Below, in pieces: positions 1 to 9,447 of a DNA stretch of 64,000 nt. The position numbers and the translations under genes are program-made. The notes beneath the pieces are model-generated. The model saw only the letters and a program-made list of their open reading frames with translations, was not told where the DNA came from and did not search any database. Position 1 is the first letter of the stretch. Each line of letters begins with the position of its first letter. The stretch covers positions 14,981,606-15,045,605 of the forward strand of contig NW_024037064.1 in the NCBI RefSeq assembly GCF_015706575.1, in the 5' to 3' direction. This DNA is from Patiria miniata (taxonomy: Eukaryota; Echinodermata; Asteroidea; Valvatida; Asterinidae).

Positions 1-418
1 CATACCGTTTTCATTTGCGCTTATAATACTTATGTATCAATATCAATGCGGTCCCGCGGGGAGTTAATTGAAGAGAGAAAGAAAGAAAAGAAACAAACGG
101 GAAACAAATGTCAACGCACCATTATTTGTCCATTTTTGTAACCTTTGGTGAATAAGTCATTCACATTCTACATGAGGCAACATTTAAGACAATACATATA
201 CATACATGTATGGCTAATGTACTCAGCCGGCCGGCCGGTCACATACGCAGTGCGTAAAATTTTGCATAATGCTTAAGTTAAAGGACACAGTGGGAATTCT
301 ATCTGGAACAGTGTTCTATTGTTTATAAAAAAAATTAGAGAAATTGATTTCGGCTATGAGTGAAGGTAGAGGTGGAGTTAGACAGGCAGCGACAAATCTC
401 TTTTTTGAAGATTGTGGT

Positions 419-434
419 GGCTCTGAAAAGAGCC
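419..434 (-). terminator. Histone 3' stem-loop, H2A unit 1
   Basis: Sense strand GGCTCTTTTCAGAGCC: perfect 6-bp stem with TTTC loop, the SLBP-bound 3' end of replication-dependent histone mRNA. A purine stretch containing AAAGAG about 10-25 nt beyond (395..410) fits the histone downstream element that pairs with U7 snRNA. Cleavage is expected between the two. Confidence 0.97.
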
Positions 435-469
435 TTTTGGGTTTGTGGATGCAAAGTAAGTTCTTTTCT

Positions 470-847
470 TTACTTTGACACTTTGGCGGTCTTCTTGGGC
501 AGAAGAACTTGCTGGATGTTGGGAAGGACACCACCCTGCGCGATGGTAACTCCGCTCATCAACTTGTTCAACTCCTCGTCGTTGCGTATAGCAAGCTGCA
601 GATGGCGGGGATTAATTCTCGTCTTCTTGTTGTCTCGTGCAGCGTTTCCGGCCAGTTCCAAGATCTCCGCGGTAAGGTACTCCATCACTGCCGCAAGGTA
701 GACCGGTGCACCGGCACCGACACGCTGGGCGTAGTTGCCCTTACGCAGAAATCTGTGAACACGACCCACGGGGAACTGGAGTCCCGCCCTGGAGGACCTG
801 CTCTTGGCCTTGCTTCTTGCTTTGCCGCTCTTTCCTCGCCCAGTCAT
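470..847 (-). CDS. H2A: Histone H2A, unit 1
   Basis: Core nucleosome histone that pairs with H2B. 125 residues, start MTGRGKSG chosen because it gives the standard H2A N-terminus; an in-frame ATG 27 codons upstream adds unrelated residues and lies in the leader. The histone fold runs through [30 protein letters not shown], the acidic patch ([14 protein letters not shown]) and the LLPKKT ubiquitination region. The tail ends KVSK with no SQE/D motif, so this is canonical H2A rather than H2A.X. Residue 2 is Thr where most H2As have Ser, and RINPRH replaces the usual RIIPRH. No intron. The 3' stem-loop (419..434) lies 35 nt after the stop; two oppositely oriented CCAAT motifs lie about 100 bp upstream. 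Protein identical in all six units. Confidence 0.98.
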   Translation of the reverse strand: MTGRGKSGKARSKAKSRSSRAGLQFPVGRVHRFLRKGNYAQRVGAGAPVYLAAVMEYLTAEILELAGNAARDNKKTRINPRHLQLAIRNDEELNKLMSGVTIAQGGVLPNIQQVLLPKKTAKVSK

Positions 848-1592
848 CTTGACAGTATAGTGACAGAAGATGAATGTACTCTGCAGTAAAGGTGGTGTGT
901 GAATGAACCCACTTGGAAAACACGACACTAGTTATAGCGTTCTGGTGGATTGGCTGAAGCGTGCCAAGTAGCCAATCACGCGACACGGGCGTGCCCGTCG
1001 CACGGTTGGGTGCACCGCATCCATTTTGGACGCGGGGGACGAGGGAACAAAAAATTACAACTGTGTCATCGTCGTTCAAAGTAATGGAATCACTAGATAA
1101 AACACAGAAACATGCAGCATTCTTACCTCCATTTTAAGACGTTTTATTGTTATTCCGCCGAAGAAGTCCCATGATCTTTCGACCAGCCTCCGCACAATGG
1201 CAGTGATTCGTTGCTCTCACGCGGCGGTTAAAACTGGCCTCGGTTTCTTGCTAGATATTTGTAACATCCCACAGACGAAATCCTAATTTATTTTTTAATA
1301 GTAACCCACTCAACAAAATGCAAGCACTCGTCCGGAGATTGAAAGAAATGACCAATTGACAAAGGCTGTGGCATAAATTAAATTATGTGTTTACGACGAC
1401 GACAAGACTCAGGGATTAACTTTAATCGCATTACCTCCCCTCGCCTCACGAAGGGTAAAAGAATATTAAAAAAAAGAGAGAGAGAGTGAAAGGGACACAA
1501 CAGAATAAAAAAAAGGTTAGTTGTAAAACCTAAGAAATGGGCTGATCGGGCGAACTGAGCTGACTGGCAAATCTCTTTTTGGAAACTGTGTT

Positions 1593-1608
1593 GGCTCTGA
1601 AAAGAGCC
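1593..1608 (-). terminator. Histone 3' stem-loop, H2B unit 1
   Basis: Same 16-mer; AAAGAG downstream element at about 1571..1580. Confidence 0.97.
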
Positions 1609-1634
1609 GTTTGGTTTTGAAGCCTTCAAAATTT

Positions 1635-2003
1635 CTATTTTGAAGTCGTGTACTTGGTGACGGCCTTGGTGCCTTCGCTGACTGCATGCTTAGCAAGCTC
1701 CCCGGGAAGAAGTAGGCGTACTGCTGTCTGCACTTCACGGCTTGTGATGGTGGACTTCTTGTTGTAGAGAGCGAGGCGAGAAGATTCGCTGGCGATGCGC
1801 TCAAACACGTCGTTGACAAAGCTGTTCATGATGCTCATTGCCTTGCTCGAGATTCCGGTGTCGGGGTGCACCTGTTTCATCACTTTGTAGATGTAGATGC
1901 CGTAGCTCTCCTTGCGACGCCGGTGCCTCTTTTTGTTGGCGCTAACCGGACCCTTAGTATTTCCGGCCTTCTTCTGACCTTTTCCGCTAACTTTGGGAGC
2001 CAT
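1635..2003 (-). CDS. H2B: Histone H2B, unit 1
   Basis: Core histone, partner of H2A. 122 residues, intronless. A lysine-rich N-tail ([12 protein letters not shown]) and basic HRRRKESYG stretch lead into the fold helices ([47 protein letters not shown]). The C-terminal helix [16 protein letters not shown] holds the conserved ubiquitination lysine. The stem-loop is 26 nt after the stop, and a TATA-like sequence (2066..2075, minus strand CAATAAAAGC) lies about 65 bp before the ATG. One silent or spacer-level difference set separates this unit from the others; the protein is the same in all six. Confidence 0.98.
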   Translation of the reverse strand: MAPKVSGKGQKKAGNTKGPVSANKKRHRRRKESYGIYIYKVMKQVHPDTGISSKAMSIMNSFVNDVFERIASESSRLALYNKKSTITSREVQTAVRLLLPGELAKHAVSEGTKAVTKYTTSK

Positions 2004-2669
2004 ATTGGAGGACTTGGAATGTATCGGATCGTGAGATCGAATGAAAGACCAGCACGTCTTGGCCGGCTTTTATTGTGCACAGCTTGGATTCTGACCACCC
2101 ATGCATCGTCCACTTTCCCGCCAGTGACCGCTTACCCATGCGTGAAGAAAGCGGTATGCGTGCATAGTTATACAATGCACGCACGGCACGACCCCCCCCC
2201 CCTCCCCGGCAAGGGTATTTTTAGCCTTTTTCTCAGACTGACACGTGTATAAGTGTCCTTCTTAAATATTATTGTCTACTGAATTTCTGGGAAATAATAA
2301 AGTCATCTCCAGCGGAGGGCGAATTAATATGTCGTAGTGCACCAATACTTCTTTAAATGTTGTTTCCCCCTTATGCACCATCCATTTATAATGAATCATA
2401 CAATGTAACGCAAAACCGACGAAAATAAGAGAACGAGTACCTGTAATTGTCAAAACAGATAGGAAATATATATCATTATTACCATGCCCATAACAATTCA
2501 ATTTTGCCTGGAACACGTTTCGGATGAGGCATACGTATAGAACCCAAAAAGTGGAATGTATTTGGACAGAATATCAACAATAATAATTCGGAAAAAAATC
2601 AACGGCCCTTTATTCTTTATTTGAAGGAAAACTCAGGGATTGGACTTAATCTCTCTTTGAAGAAGTAGT

Positions 2670-2685
2670 GGCTCTGAAAAGAGCC
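2670..2685 (-). terminator. Histone 3' stem-loop, H3 unit 1
   Basis: Same 16-mer; AAAGAGAG downstream element at about 2650..2659. In this unit it would also end any transcript started at the H4 promoter. Confidence 0.97.
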
Positions 2686-2719
2686 GTTAGTTTTATTTCT
2701 TTTTGCGCACACAACGTGC

Positions 2720-3338
<619 letters not shown>

Positions 3339-3835
3339 GTTTGTGTCTCCTCAGTCGGTTGTAGATGATTCAATGGCCATCCCAGCCCCGGCGAGGCAAC
3401 TTATAGGACATGCGCGGACGCGATATGAGCATGCGAAGCCATCAACTGTTACGGCGCCCTCTGGCGACCAATCGTGGCAGGAGCACTCATCCTGGGAAAC
3501 AAACAAATCAGAAGCAAAACAAGGGGGAAAAGGGATAACAAATAAGAAAAGGAAGAAGATGCCTAGAAACATATTGCAACGAGACTCAAACAATACATTT
3601 ATAACCAGACACAGAGGGGTCGTGGCCAAGCCTTTTTTTTTTTTTTTTTTTTACACCTTGAACGGAAATCAATGGAAACGCCAACATCATAATTTAACAA
3701 GACTTTACACACTTACTAATATTTACCGTAATTCAATGTGAAAGCCCTGTCACCAAAACGTCAAAAGAAAACGAACCTTTAACGACGGGGCACCGTAGTC
3801 AGAACCTGTTTTTGTATTAATTTATGTTCCCCGAA

Positions 3836-3990
3836 GGGAGTGGGCCGAATCCCGGATGTACTGCTATACCGGGCCAACCCGTGGCCGGGACAAAGCCTCT
3901 ATTCCACGGCCCAAATCCAAAAATCAGTTTAATATACTGGCTGTTCAATGAACAGCGTTTCAGATATTAAGCTGAAAAGAACAGATACTA
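3836..3990 (-). ncRNA. U2: U2 snRNA 3' part (nt 34 to end), unit 1, interrupted
   Basis: U2 is the spliceosomal snRNA that pairs with the intron branch site. Sense strand from 3990 downwards reads TAGTATCTGTTC (branch-site pairing region), the stem IIa segment, a GCTGTTC/GAACAGC hairpin, the Sm site ATTTTTGG, then the stem III and IV region ending near GGCCCACTCCC. This copy lacks 4 nt in the GAGGC-TT-GCCTC stem III hairpin that all other copies keep. It is separated from its 5' part by LINE A copy 1. The exact 3' end is uncertain by a few nt. Confidence 0.93.
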
Positions 3991-4081
3991 ATTTTTTGGT
4001 TTCGGGATCCTCCTAAAGAAGATCCCAGGATAGGGTAGTCACACTACACCTTAGTAAGTGAGGCTACGAGCCTCCCTACCC
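3991..4081 (-). other. LINE A copy 1 3'-terminal RNA fold
   Basis: Next to the A-rich tail lies hairpin GGGATC/GATCCC (4004..4026), then an outer helix GGGTAG (4033..4038) with CTACCC (4076..4081) enclosing a second hairpin GAGGCT/AGCCTC (4060..4074). Similar layout in families B, C and D with other bases. Likely the element's reverse-transcriptase recognition structure (inference). Confidence 0.7.
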
Positions 4082-4272
4082 TTTTACCTACTATCAAGAA
4101 CAAACAGACACTTGACAAAGACAAGACATGCAGTCTGTGTAGCCACGCTACCCACGCATTACCATGGTAGGGTACGACCCTAACTGACTGGCAGGAAAAT
4201 ATACAAACAGAAAACTATACCATGAAACTTCCGGACTCAACAACGCTCATGCGAGCAAACATACAATAAAAA

Positions 4273-4500
4273 GGACCTAAAGGGTCCTAACCAACAGAGC
4301 GAAAACGCTCACAGGTCCGACCTAAGGAACCGAAACGGTCCTTAAACAACAAAAGCCAGCAAAAAGCCAAGCTTAGTAAAAAAAGGCCTAAGGGGCCCCA
4401 AAACCAGGAGCAAAAGAACTCCCACAAAAAGGGGACCTAAAGGGTCCCAAAAAACAAGGAGCAAAAGGCTCCCACAAAAAAGGACCTAAGGGGCCCGAGA
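4273..4500 (-). other. LINE A copy 1 3' UTR alternating hairpin array
   Basis: About eight short inverted repeats between ORF2 and the 3' end, for example GGACCTAAAGGGTCC (4273), GAGCGAAAACGCTC (4297..4310), an AAGGA...TCCTT stem (4324..4343), GGCCTAAGGGGCC (4385), GGAGCAAAAGAACTCC (4407..4422), GGGACC/GGTCCC (about 4432..4448), GGAGCAAAAGGCTCC (4458..4472) and GGACCTAAGGGGCC (4482). Two classes tend to alternate: GGACC stems with a CTAAA-type loop and GGAGC stems with an AAAA-type loop. Confidence 0.7.
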
Positions 4501-4549
4501 TAAACAAGGAGCGAAAGTCTTAAGGCTGTAATAGTGCAAAAAAACAAAA

Positions 4550-7500
4550 TCACAACCTAAAGACAAGTTGGTCGTCTCTGATGAAACATACCGCTCCCCG
4601 CACGCACCAGATGGTGCGGAACTTGGCCCGGTCCAGCCGGACGAAGTCTAAACGAATGCGGTTCTTGACCGCAGCCTTGACACGGTGAAGCACGTGGTCG
4701 GCATCCGGCCGTGAGCCATCATACAATGTCTCACAGCGCGAACACCAAACCAACCACTTCACCGTGCTAATCAAATACCAGACCAGAAGAGAGTCTGGCC
4801 TGGTCTCTAGCCCTGACCCATACAAAACGCAGGAGCGGGTCAGGGAAAAATAGCGGGCCAGGGCTTTACCACCAATGTGTTCGACCCATGCCCACAAAAT
4901 GTAAACAAAAGGGCAGTCCCAGAAAACGTGGCCCAGTGATTCGGGAGCGGCACAGCCAACCCGAGGACACTGGCCGTCACCAATGCCCCAATGGCCTAAA
5001 CGTTGGGAAGTTTTCAAGGCTCCCCATATCACCCTCCAATTCAAGTCGCGCAAGCGGTTACTCAAATTGGAGGAGTGACACAATTTAAAAAGATGAAGAA
5101 AATCATCGCACCTAACCGCCGGACACTGGACCGGCTGCTGACCTGACAACAGGTCATACAGTTGTCGGACCGTAATTGGCCCCCAGTCAATATCCGGCGA
5201 AATTGTAGATACAAGCAGGACCAGCCTGCAAAAATGGCGATAAAACCCAGTGGGTTGGAGGGCGTGTGGGGTATCATTCCTCCAGATGTTACGGGGGAGA
5301 ACCCCAAGGAGTGACGAGGCCGCCCAGTACAGAGAAAAAAATCTCCAAGGAGGACCATCGTCACTCAACAAAACCCTAAACCCACTGACAAAGAAAGCGT
5401 CACATTTGTGACGAATATTGGTGACCCCAAGGCCACCATTAGCTAAAGTCTGGACAAGGACTGACCTTTTTACAAGTTCAGTCTTGCCAGACCAAATAAA
5501 CGAAAAAATGGCCCGGTTAATAACCCTCTCTACCGAAACCGGCAGAGGATAAACCGGGGCCAAGAAAAACAACGGAGTTAAAATCAAGGTGTTGACCAGC
5601 AACACCTTGCCTAAAAGAGAGAGCATTCTCCCTTTCCACATGTCCAAAGTGGACTGCAGATTGGGGATCCGCTCTCTCCAATTCATAGGGCCCATGTCCC
5701 CACCGCCAACCCAGACACCGTTGATTTTAATCGGGTCTCTGGTCCACTGGATAGGGACCTCGTCGGGAAGGCAGTCGGGCCATGAGCCAAAAACCAAGCC
5801 TTTCGACTTGGCAAAGTTAAGGCGAGACCCGCTCGCACGAGAAAATGCATCGATGATGCCAAACAACCGCCTCACCGATCTGAAATCCCGAACTATGCAG
5901 GTTGTATCGTCTGCGTACTGCAGAACCCTGCATTCGAGGCCACTGGCCCCAGGGATTGTCAGACCGGCAAGACGGCTATCTTTAATGACAGTCTGAGCAA
6001 AAGGCTCGATAAAAAGCACGTATAAAAGAGGGGAGAGGGGGCAACCCTGCCTCACTCCCCTCGTGACTAAAAAGGGTTCTGAAAGAGAACCATTAGTTAA
6101 AACGGCACTGGATATGTTTGTGTACAACAGCTCTATCCAGTGCCTAAAATTAGGTCCAAAACCAAAACGGTCGAGGACTTTAAAAAGAAAATCCCAATTG
6201 ACCCTGTCAAAGGCCTTCTGCTGGTCTAGGGAAATAACAAGGCAGTCAAGGTTCTTCCCATCCACGAATGCTACCAGATCCCGAAGGAGTCTGATATTAT
6301 CATGGATGGACCTCCCCTTGACGCCACAAGTTTGAAACTGACCGACAATGTCGGGCAACACCCGACCAAGGCGGAGGCACAAGGCCTTCGACAGGATCTT
6401 GTAGTCAACATTAAGAAGGGATATAGGACGCTTGTTCCTAGGATCAAGCGGATCCCCACCCTTCTCTAAAAGTGTGATGATTCCCAATCGCTGGGAATCA
6501 CCTAGACTATTTAAAGAAAAGGCACAACGGAAGACCCCGAGAAGGTCGGGACCGACCAAATCCCAGAACTTCACGTAGAATTCCTTGGGCAGGCCGTCCC
6601 CACCAGGAGTCTTACCGTTGGCCATACTACGTAGAGCCACATCGAGCTCAGGCAGCCCAAGTGGGCTGTCCAAGTCAATGCGGCTAGCTTCGTCCAAAAC
6701 ATTGGACAGAGAGTCTAGAAACGGAGACTGCGATTCAACCTCCACAGGCTCGGCCGAAAACAAATCGAGATAAAAATCTCTATAAACTGTCGAGATTTCT
6801 TCCGGAGAGGAAACAATGTCCCCTCCAGGACTATAAACGGAAGAAATAGTTTTCTTCCGAGCCTGAGAGGTCTCGAGCTGGTAAAAATACCTGGACGGCT
6901 TCTCCCCTTCCTCGAGGTCACGAACCCGCGCGCGGATCCGAGCCCCCTCCGCTTCAAAGTCGTCCAGTTTAGCAAGCTCGTTTCTAATTTCCTCGTGCCG
7001 AGCAAGAACCTCAGGGTTACATTGCCCGGAATTGAGAGCGGAAACGACTGAGCGCAGGGCAGCCACAAGTGACTCCCTGCGCCGTCGTCTATTTCTTACC
7101 AACCGGCAAGAAAAGGAAATAATAAATCGCTTAATGCGGGACTTGACGTCCTCCCACCAGAGGAGTTCGTTTCCGTACCCCTCCTTGAGAGTCCGCCAGC
7201 CCGCATAAGCCTTTCTGAAATCCGTTTGAAAGCCAGCGTCGGCCAGGACGGAAACATTACATTTCCAAAAACCCCGACCGGCGCCGGCAATCTCCGGGAA
7301 ATTAAATTTCAAATCAACACAGTCATGGTCACTGAAATAGCATGGCGAATGCCCGCAAGACACGACACCCACCGAACTGGATGCGTAAATACGATCCAGC
7401 CGGCTAGTGATCGTGTTTGCCGCATTTCGCCATGTAAAAGAATGCGTGGACGGGTTGAAAGACCGCCAGCAGTCCTTAAAAGAAAAGTCGGAAATGAGGT

Positions 7501-8002
7501 GACCGAGCTCCGCGGCGCCGATCCCACAAGATGTGGAATCTGAACCACGGCGGTCAAGCTCTAAATCCAGGACACAGTTGAAGTCTCCTGCTAAAATAAC
7601 AGGACAACTACCCGTCAAGAAAAAAGACAACTCCGTGAAGAAGAGACGACGCGACCTGGGGTCAGTCGGGGCATAAACTGTGCACAATCGCACACCCTTT
7701 CCTCCCCCCGGACCGCGCAAAATTCCAGAAACGATCCTTCCATCAGAATCGATGGAAAGATCAGAAAATTCAAAAGGACTTTTGGCAGGCAGAAGGATGA
7801 CGGTCCCGCAGGAAGAAGATGTGCCAAAACTGGCAAAAATCTTCCCCCTCCACTCCGCCTGCCAAGAAACTAAATCGTCATTGCCAGAAATATGACACTC
7901 CTGAAGACAGGAAATATCATACTCCCGACAAAGACTAAAAACGCGTCTCCTCTTCACGGGGTCACGCATTCCATTGACATTCAATGAAAGCAAATTGACC
8001 AT
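4550..8002 (-). CDS. LINE A copy 1 ORF2, AP endonuclease-reverse transcriptase
   Basis: 1,150 residues. The N-terminal exonuclease-endonuclease-phosphatase domain (~1-235) has LNVNGMRD, LQECH (33-37), VYAPTD, AGDFN (138-142), SRLDRIY and SDHD (224-227). A linker precedes the reverse transcriptase: LLNVDYKILSKAL, QQKAFDRVNW, GVRQGCPLSPLLYVLF and the catalytic YADD (696-699). A zf-RVT-like zinc motif (CPRVGC...H...C) lies near residue 1030. The protein nicks U2 DNA and primes cDNA synthesis on the LINE RNA 3' end. The start MVNLLSLNVNG begins directly at the first endonuclease motif, as in families B and C. Confidence 0.95.
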   Translation of the reverse strand: MVNLLSLNVNGMRDPVKRRRVFSLCREYDISCLQECHISGNDDLVSWQAEWRGKIFASFGTSSSCGTVILLPAKSPFEFSDLSIDSDGRIVSGILRGPGGGKGVRLCTVYAPTDPRSRRLFFTELSFFLTGSCPVILAGDFNCVLDLELDRRGSDSTSCGIGAAELGHLISDFSFKDCWRSFNPSTHSFTWRNAANTITSRLDRIYASSSVGVVSCGHSPCYFSDHDCVDLKFNFPEIAGAGRGFWKCNVSVLADAGFQTDFRKAYAGWRTLKEGYGNELLWWEDVKSRIKRFIISFSCRLVRNRRRRRESLVAALRSVVSALNSGQCNPEVLARHEEIRNELAKLDDFEAEGARIRARVRDLEEGEKPSRYFYQLETSQARKKTISSVYSPGGDIVSSPEEISTVYRDFYLDLFSAEPVEVESQSPFLDSLSNVLDEASRIDLDSPLGLPELDVALRSMANGKTPGGDGLPKEFYVKFWDLVGPDLLGVFRCAFSLNSLGDSQRLGIITLLEKGGDPLDPRNKRPISLLNVDYKILSKALCLRLGRVLPDIVGQFQTCGVKGRSIHDNIRLLRDLVAFVDGKNLDCLVISLDQQKAFDRVNWDFLFKVLDRFGFGPNFRHWIELLYTNISSAVLTNGSLSEPFLVTRGVRQGCPLSPLLYVLFIEPFAQTVIKDSRLAGLTIPGASGLECRVLQYADDTTCIVRDFRSVRRLFGIIDAFSRASGSRLNFAKSKGLVFGSWPDCLPDEVPIQWTRDPIKINGVWVGGGDMGPMNWRERIPNLQSTLDMWKGRMLSLLGKVLLVNTLILTPLFFLAPVYPLPVSVERVINRAIFSFIWSGKTELVKRSVLVQTLANGGLGVTNIRHKCDAFFVSGFRVLLSDDGPPWRFFSLYWAASSLLGVLPRNIWRNDTPHALQPTGFYRHFCRLVLLVSTISPDIDWGPITVRQLYDLLSGQQPVQCPAVRCDDFLHLFKLCHSSNLSNRLRDLNWRVIWGALKTSQRLGHWGIGDGQCPRVGCAAPESLGHVFWDCPFVYILWAWVEHIGGKALARYFSLTRSCVLYGSGLETRPDSLLVWYLISTVKWLVWCSRCETLYDGSRPDADHVLHRVKAAVKNRIRLDFVRLDRAKFRTIWCVRGAVCFIRDDQLVFRL

Positions 8003-8022
8003 GGTGTGCTGAAGTGAACATA

Positions 8023-9447
8023 TTACTCGGGTGGATCACCTTTCGGTTTACCACCCGAGTCTAGAGTGGCAGCGGGGGGAGAACTACTGTCCCCCACCCG
8101 CTTGTCCGTATCCGGGCCCTGGGGCTCGGACCGGCTAGTTTGTGTGTCCCCCAAAGGTGTTGTGCGGGGGACAGCACTAATTTTGGATGACTTTGTAGGC
8201 TCATCCACTTTCATCTCAGACTCAGATGAGTCTGAGAGACATTTCCCCGAGATTTTTTTGGGGACTGCACCCGAAGAGGGAGAATCGGAGCCAGAAGAGG
8301 GATGACGAGCCCTCTTCTTCATCTTCCTCTTCCCTCTAACGGGTAAAAAACCCACCGCCCTATCTATTGCAGCCGCCTGGCAGTCAATGGCGTCGCAAGA
8401 CACCACGGGCTTGGCGTTAATACCCGTGCAGTCCGCGCAGCCGGCCACATGAAAGGGCATAGCCCTCGAAATCCCACGGTCGCAATGGAAACATTCCCAC
8501 GCGACCGGAGACTTCAGAGGGCCTATCTGCCTCGAGCATTGAATGCACGATGCTCGAGGCAATTCAAAATTCGACGACTCGGAACTCTCCGAGTCTGACA
8601 AATCAGACCCGGGAGTTACAGCTGGGTTGGACTTCTCCGCCGCCGCCACGTCCAAAACGGGCGTGGACTCGGGGGAAGACGGAGAAGACTCCAACCCACT
8701 AGATTTGGCAGGAGAGGATTCCGCTCCAACAGATGGTACCGGAGCAGACTTCCCCTGCACTACTACATCAGCCCACCGTTTGGTGGGCTGAACTTTCCTG
8801 GCGAAGGATTTGGGACACAGCTTAAAGCCATGCCCCTCCTCCTCGCACAAAGTACAAACCACCCTGTTGGGGCATTCCCCAGAAGGGTGGCCTACAAGCA
8901 AACATTTGTAGCACCTTACGGTACTACATTTGTTTGCCGAGTGTGTCGGGTCCCCGCACCGGGCGCACGTCCGGGTTTGGCCGGAGTGGCCGACCCAGGC
9001 GTTGCGGTTCCCAATGCGGAGAACCGACGGTATAGATTTGACACCCGACATTAAGTACTGTCGGGTGCCAGTGAATACGGCAGGTTCCTCGGGGTAGGTT
9101 TGGAATCTTCCCTTGTGGACCCTGCCGTACCTAGACAAGATGGACCGGACGACATTGTCGTCCACGTCCATCTCAATGTACTTGACAGTGACCAGCTTCA
9201 GGCCGAATGATGAAACACGGCAACCTGGAAGCCGGTCTAAAACTGGCTCAAACTTTCGAGCTAGTGCGACCGATTTGAACGTCATGTCAAATCGGCCGCC
9301 AGGTAAAGGTTGCAAGGCCTCAAGGTGAGTGGCCGGGATAATCCCGACCCCCCTGAGGGCCTTGAACACATCACTTGACGTCTCCTTGCCCCCAAAACTA
9401 AGTTCGAGGGCTCGGAGACGCCTGGCTTCGCTAGCGTTTGACGGCAT
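8023..9447 (-). CDS. LINE A copy 1 ORF1, RNA-binding zinc-knuckle protein
   Basis: 474 residues from MPSNASEA; an in-frame Met 18 codons upstream gives a hydrophobic extension not shared with families B and C, so the downstream start is preferred. Residues ~10-150 look like one or two RRM-type folds of the Tx1 ORF1 kind. Three CCHC knuckles follow at ~161-174, 179-192 and 198-211 (all CX2CX4HX4C). A Ser/Glu/Asp-rich linker leads to a Cys-rich module (~301-356, four CxxC-like pairs) and a Ser/Pro-rich acidic tail ending GDPPE. Expected to coat the LINE RNA. It lacks the two C-terminal C2H2 fingers of families B and C. ORF2 starts 20 nt downstream. Confidence 0.9.
   Translation of the reverse strand: MPSNASEARRLRALELSFGGKETSSDVFKALRGVGIIPATHLEALQPLPGGRFDMTFKSVALARKFEPVLDRLPGCRVSSFGLKLVTVKYIEMDVDDNVVRSILSRYGRVHKGRFQTYPEEPAVFTGTRQYLMSGVKSIPSVLRIGNRNAWVGHSGQTRTCARCGDPTHSANKCSTVRCYKCLLVGHPSGECPNRVVCTLCEEEGHGFKLCPKSFARKVQPTKRWADVVVQGKSAPVPSVGAESSPAKSSGLESSPSSPESTPVLDVAAAEKSNPAVTPGSDLSDSESSESSNFELPRASCIQCSRQIGPLKSPVAWECFHCDRGISRAMPFHVAGCADCTGINAKPVVSCDAIDCQAAAIDRAVGFLPVRGKRKMKKRARHPSSGSDSPSSGAVPKKISGKCLSDSSESEMKVDEPTKSSKISAVPRTTPLGDTQTSRSEPQGPDTDKRVGDSSSPPAATLDSGGKPKGDPPE

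Noticed and set aside
848-928. Upstream in-frame extension of H2A (27 codons)
   Set aside because: It lies in the leader and the true start MTGRGK gives the standard H2A length; the same applies in all units.
4273-4500. CRISPR-like or satellite array
   Set aside because: The units are short inverted repeats with changing stems, not direct repeats with spacers, and the host is an animal.
4550-8002. Numerous antisense and out-of-frame ORFs of 60-240 codons inside the LINEs and histone genes (for example 42843..43562)
   Set aside because: They overlap well-supported genes, recur only because the parent sequence recurs, and show no domain.
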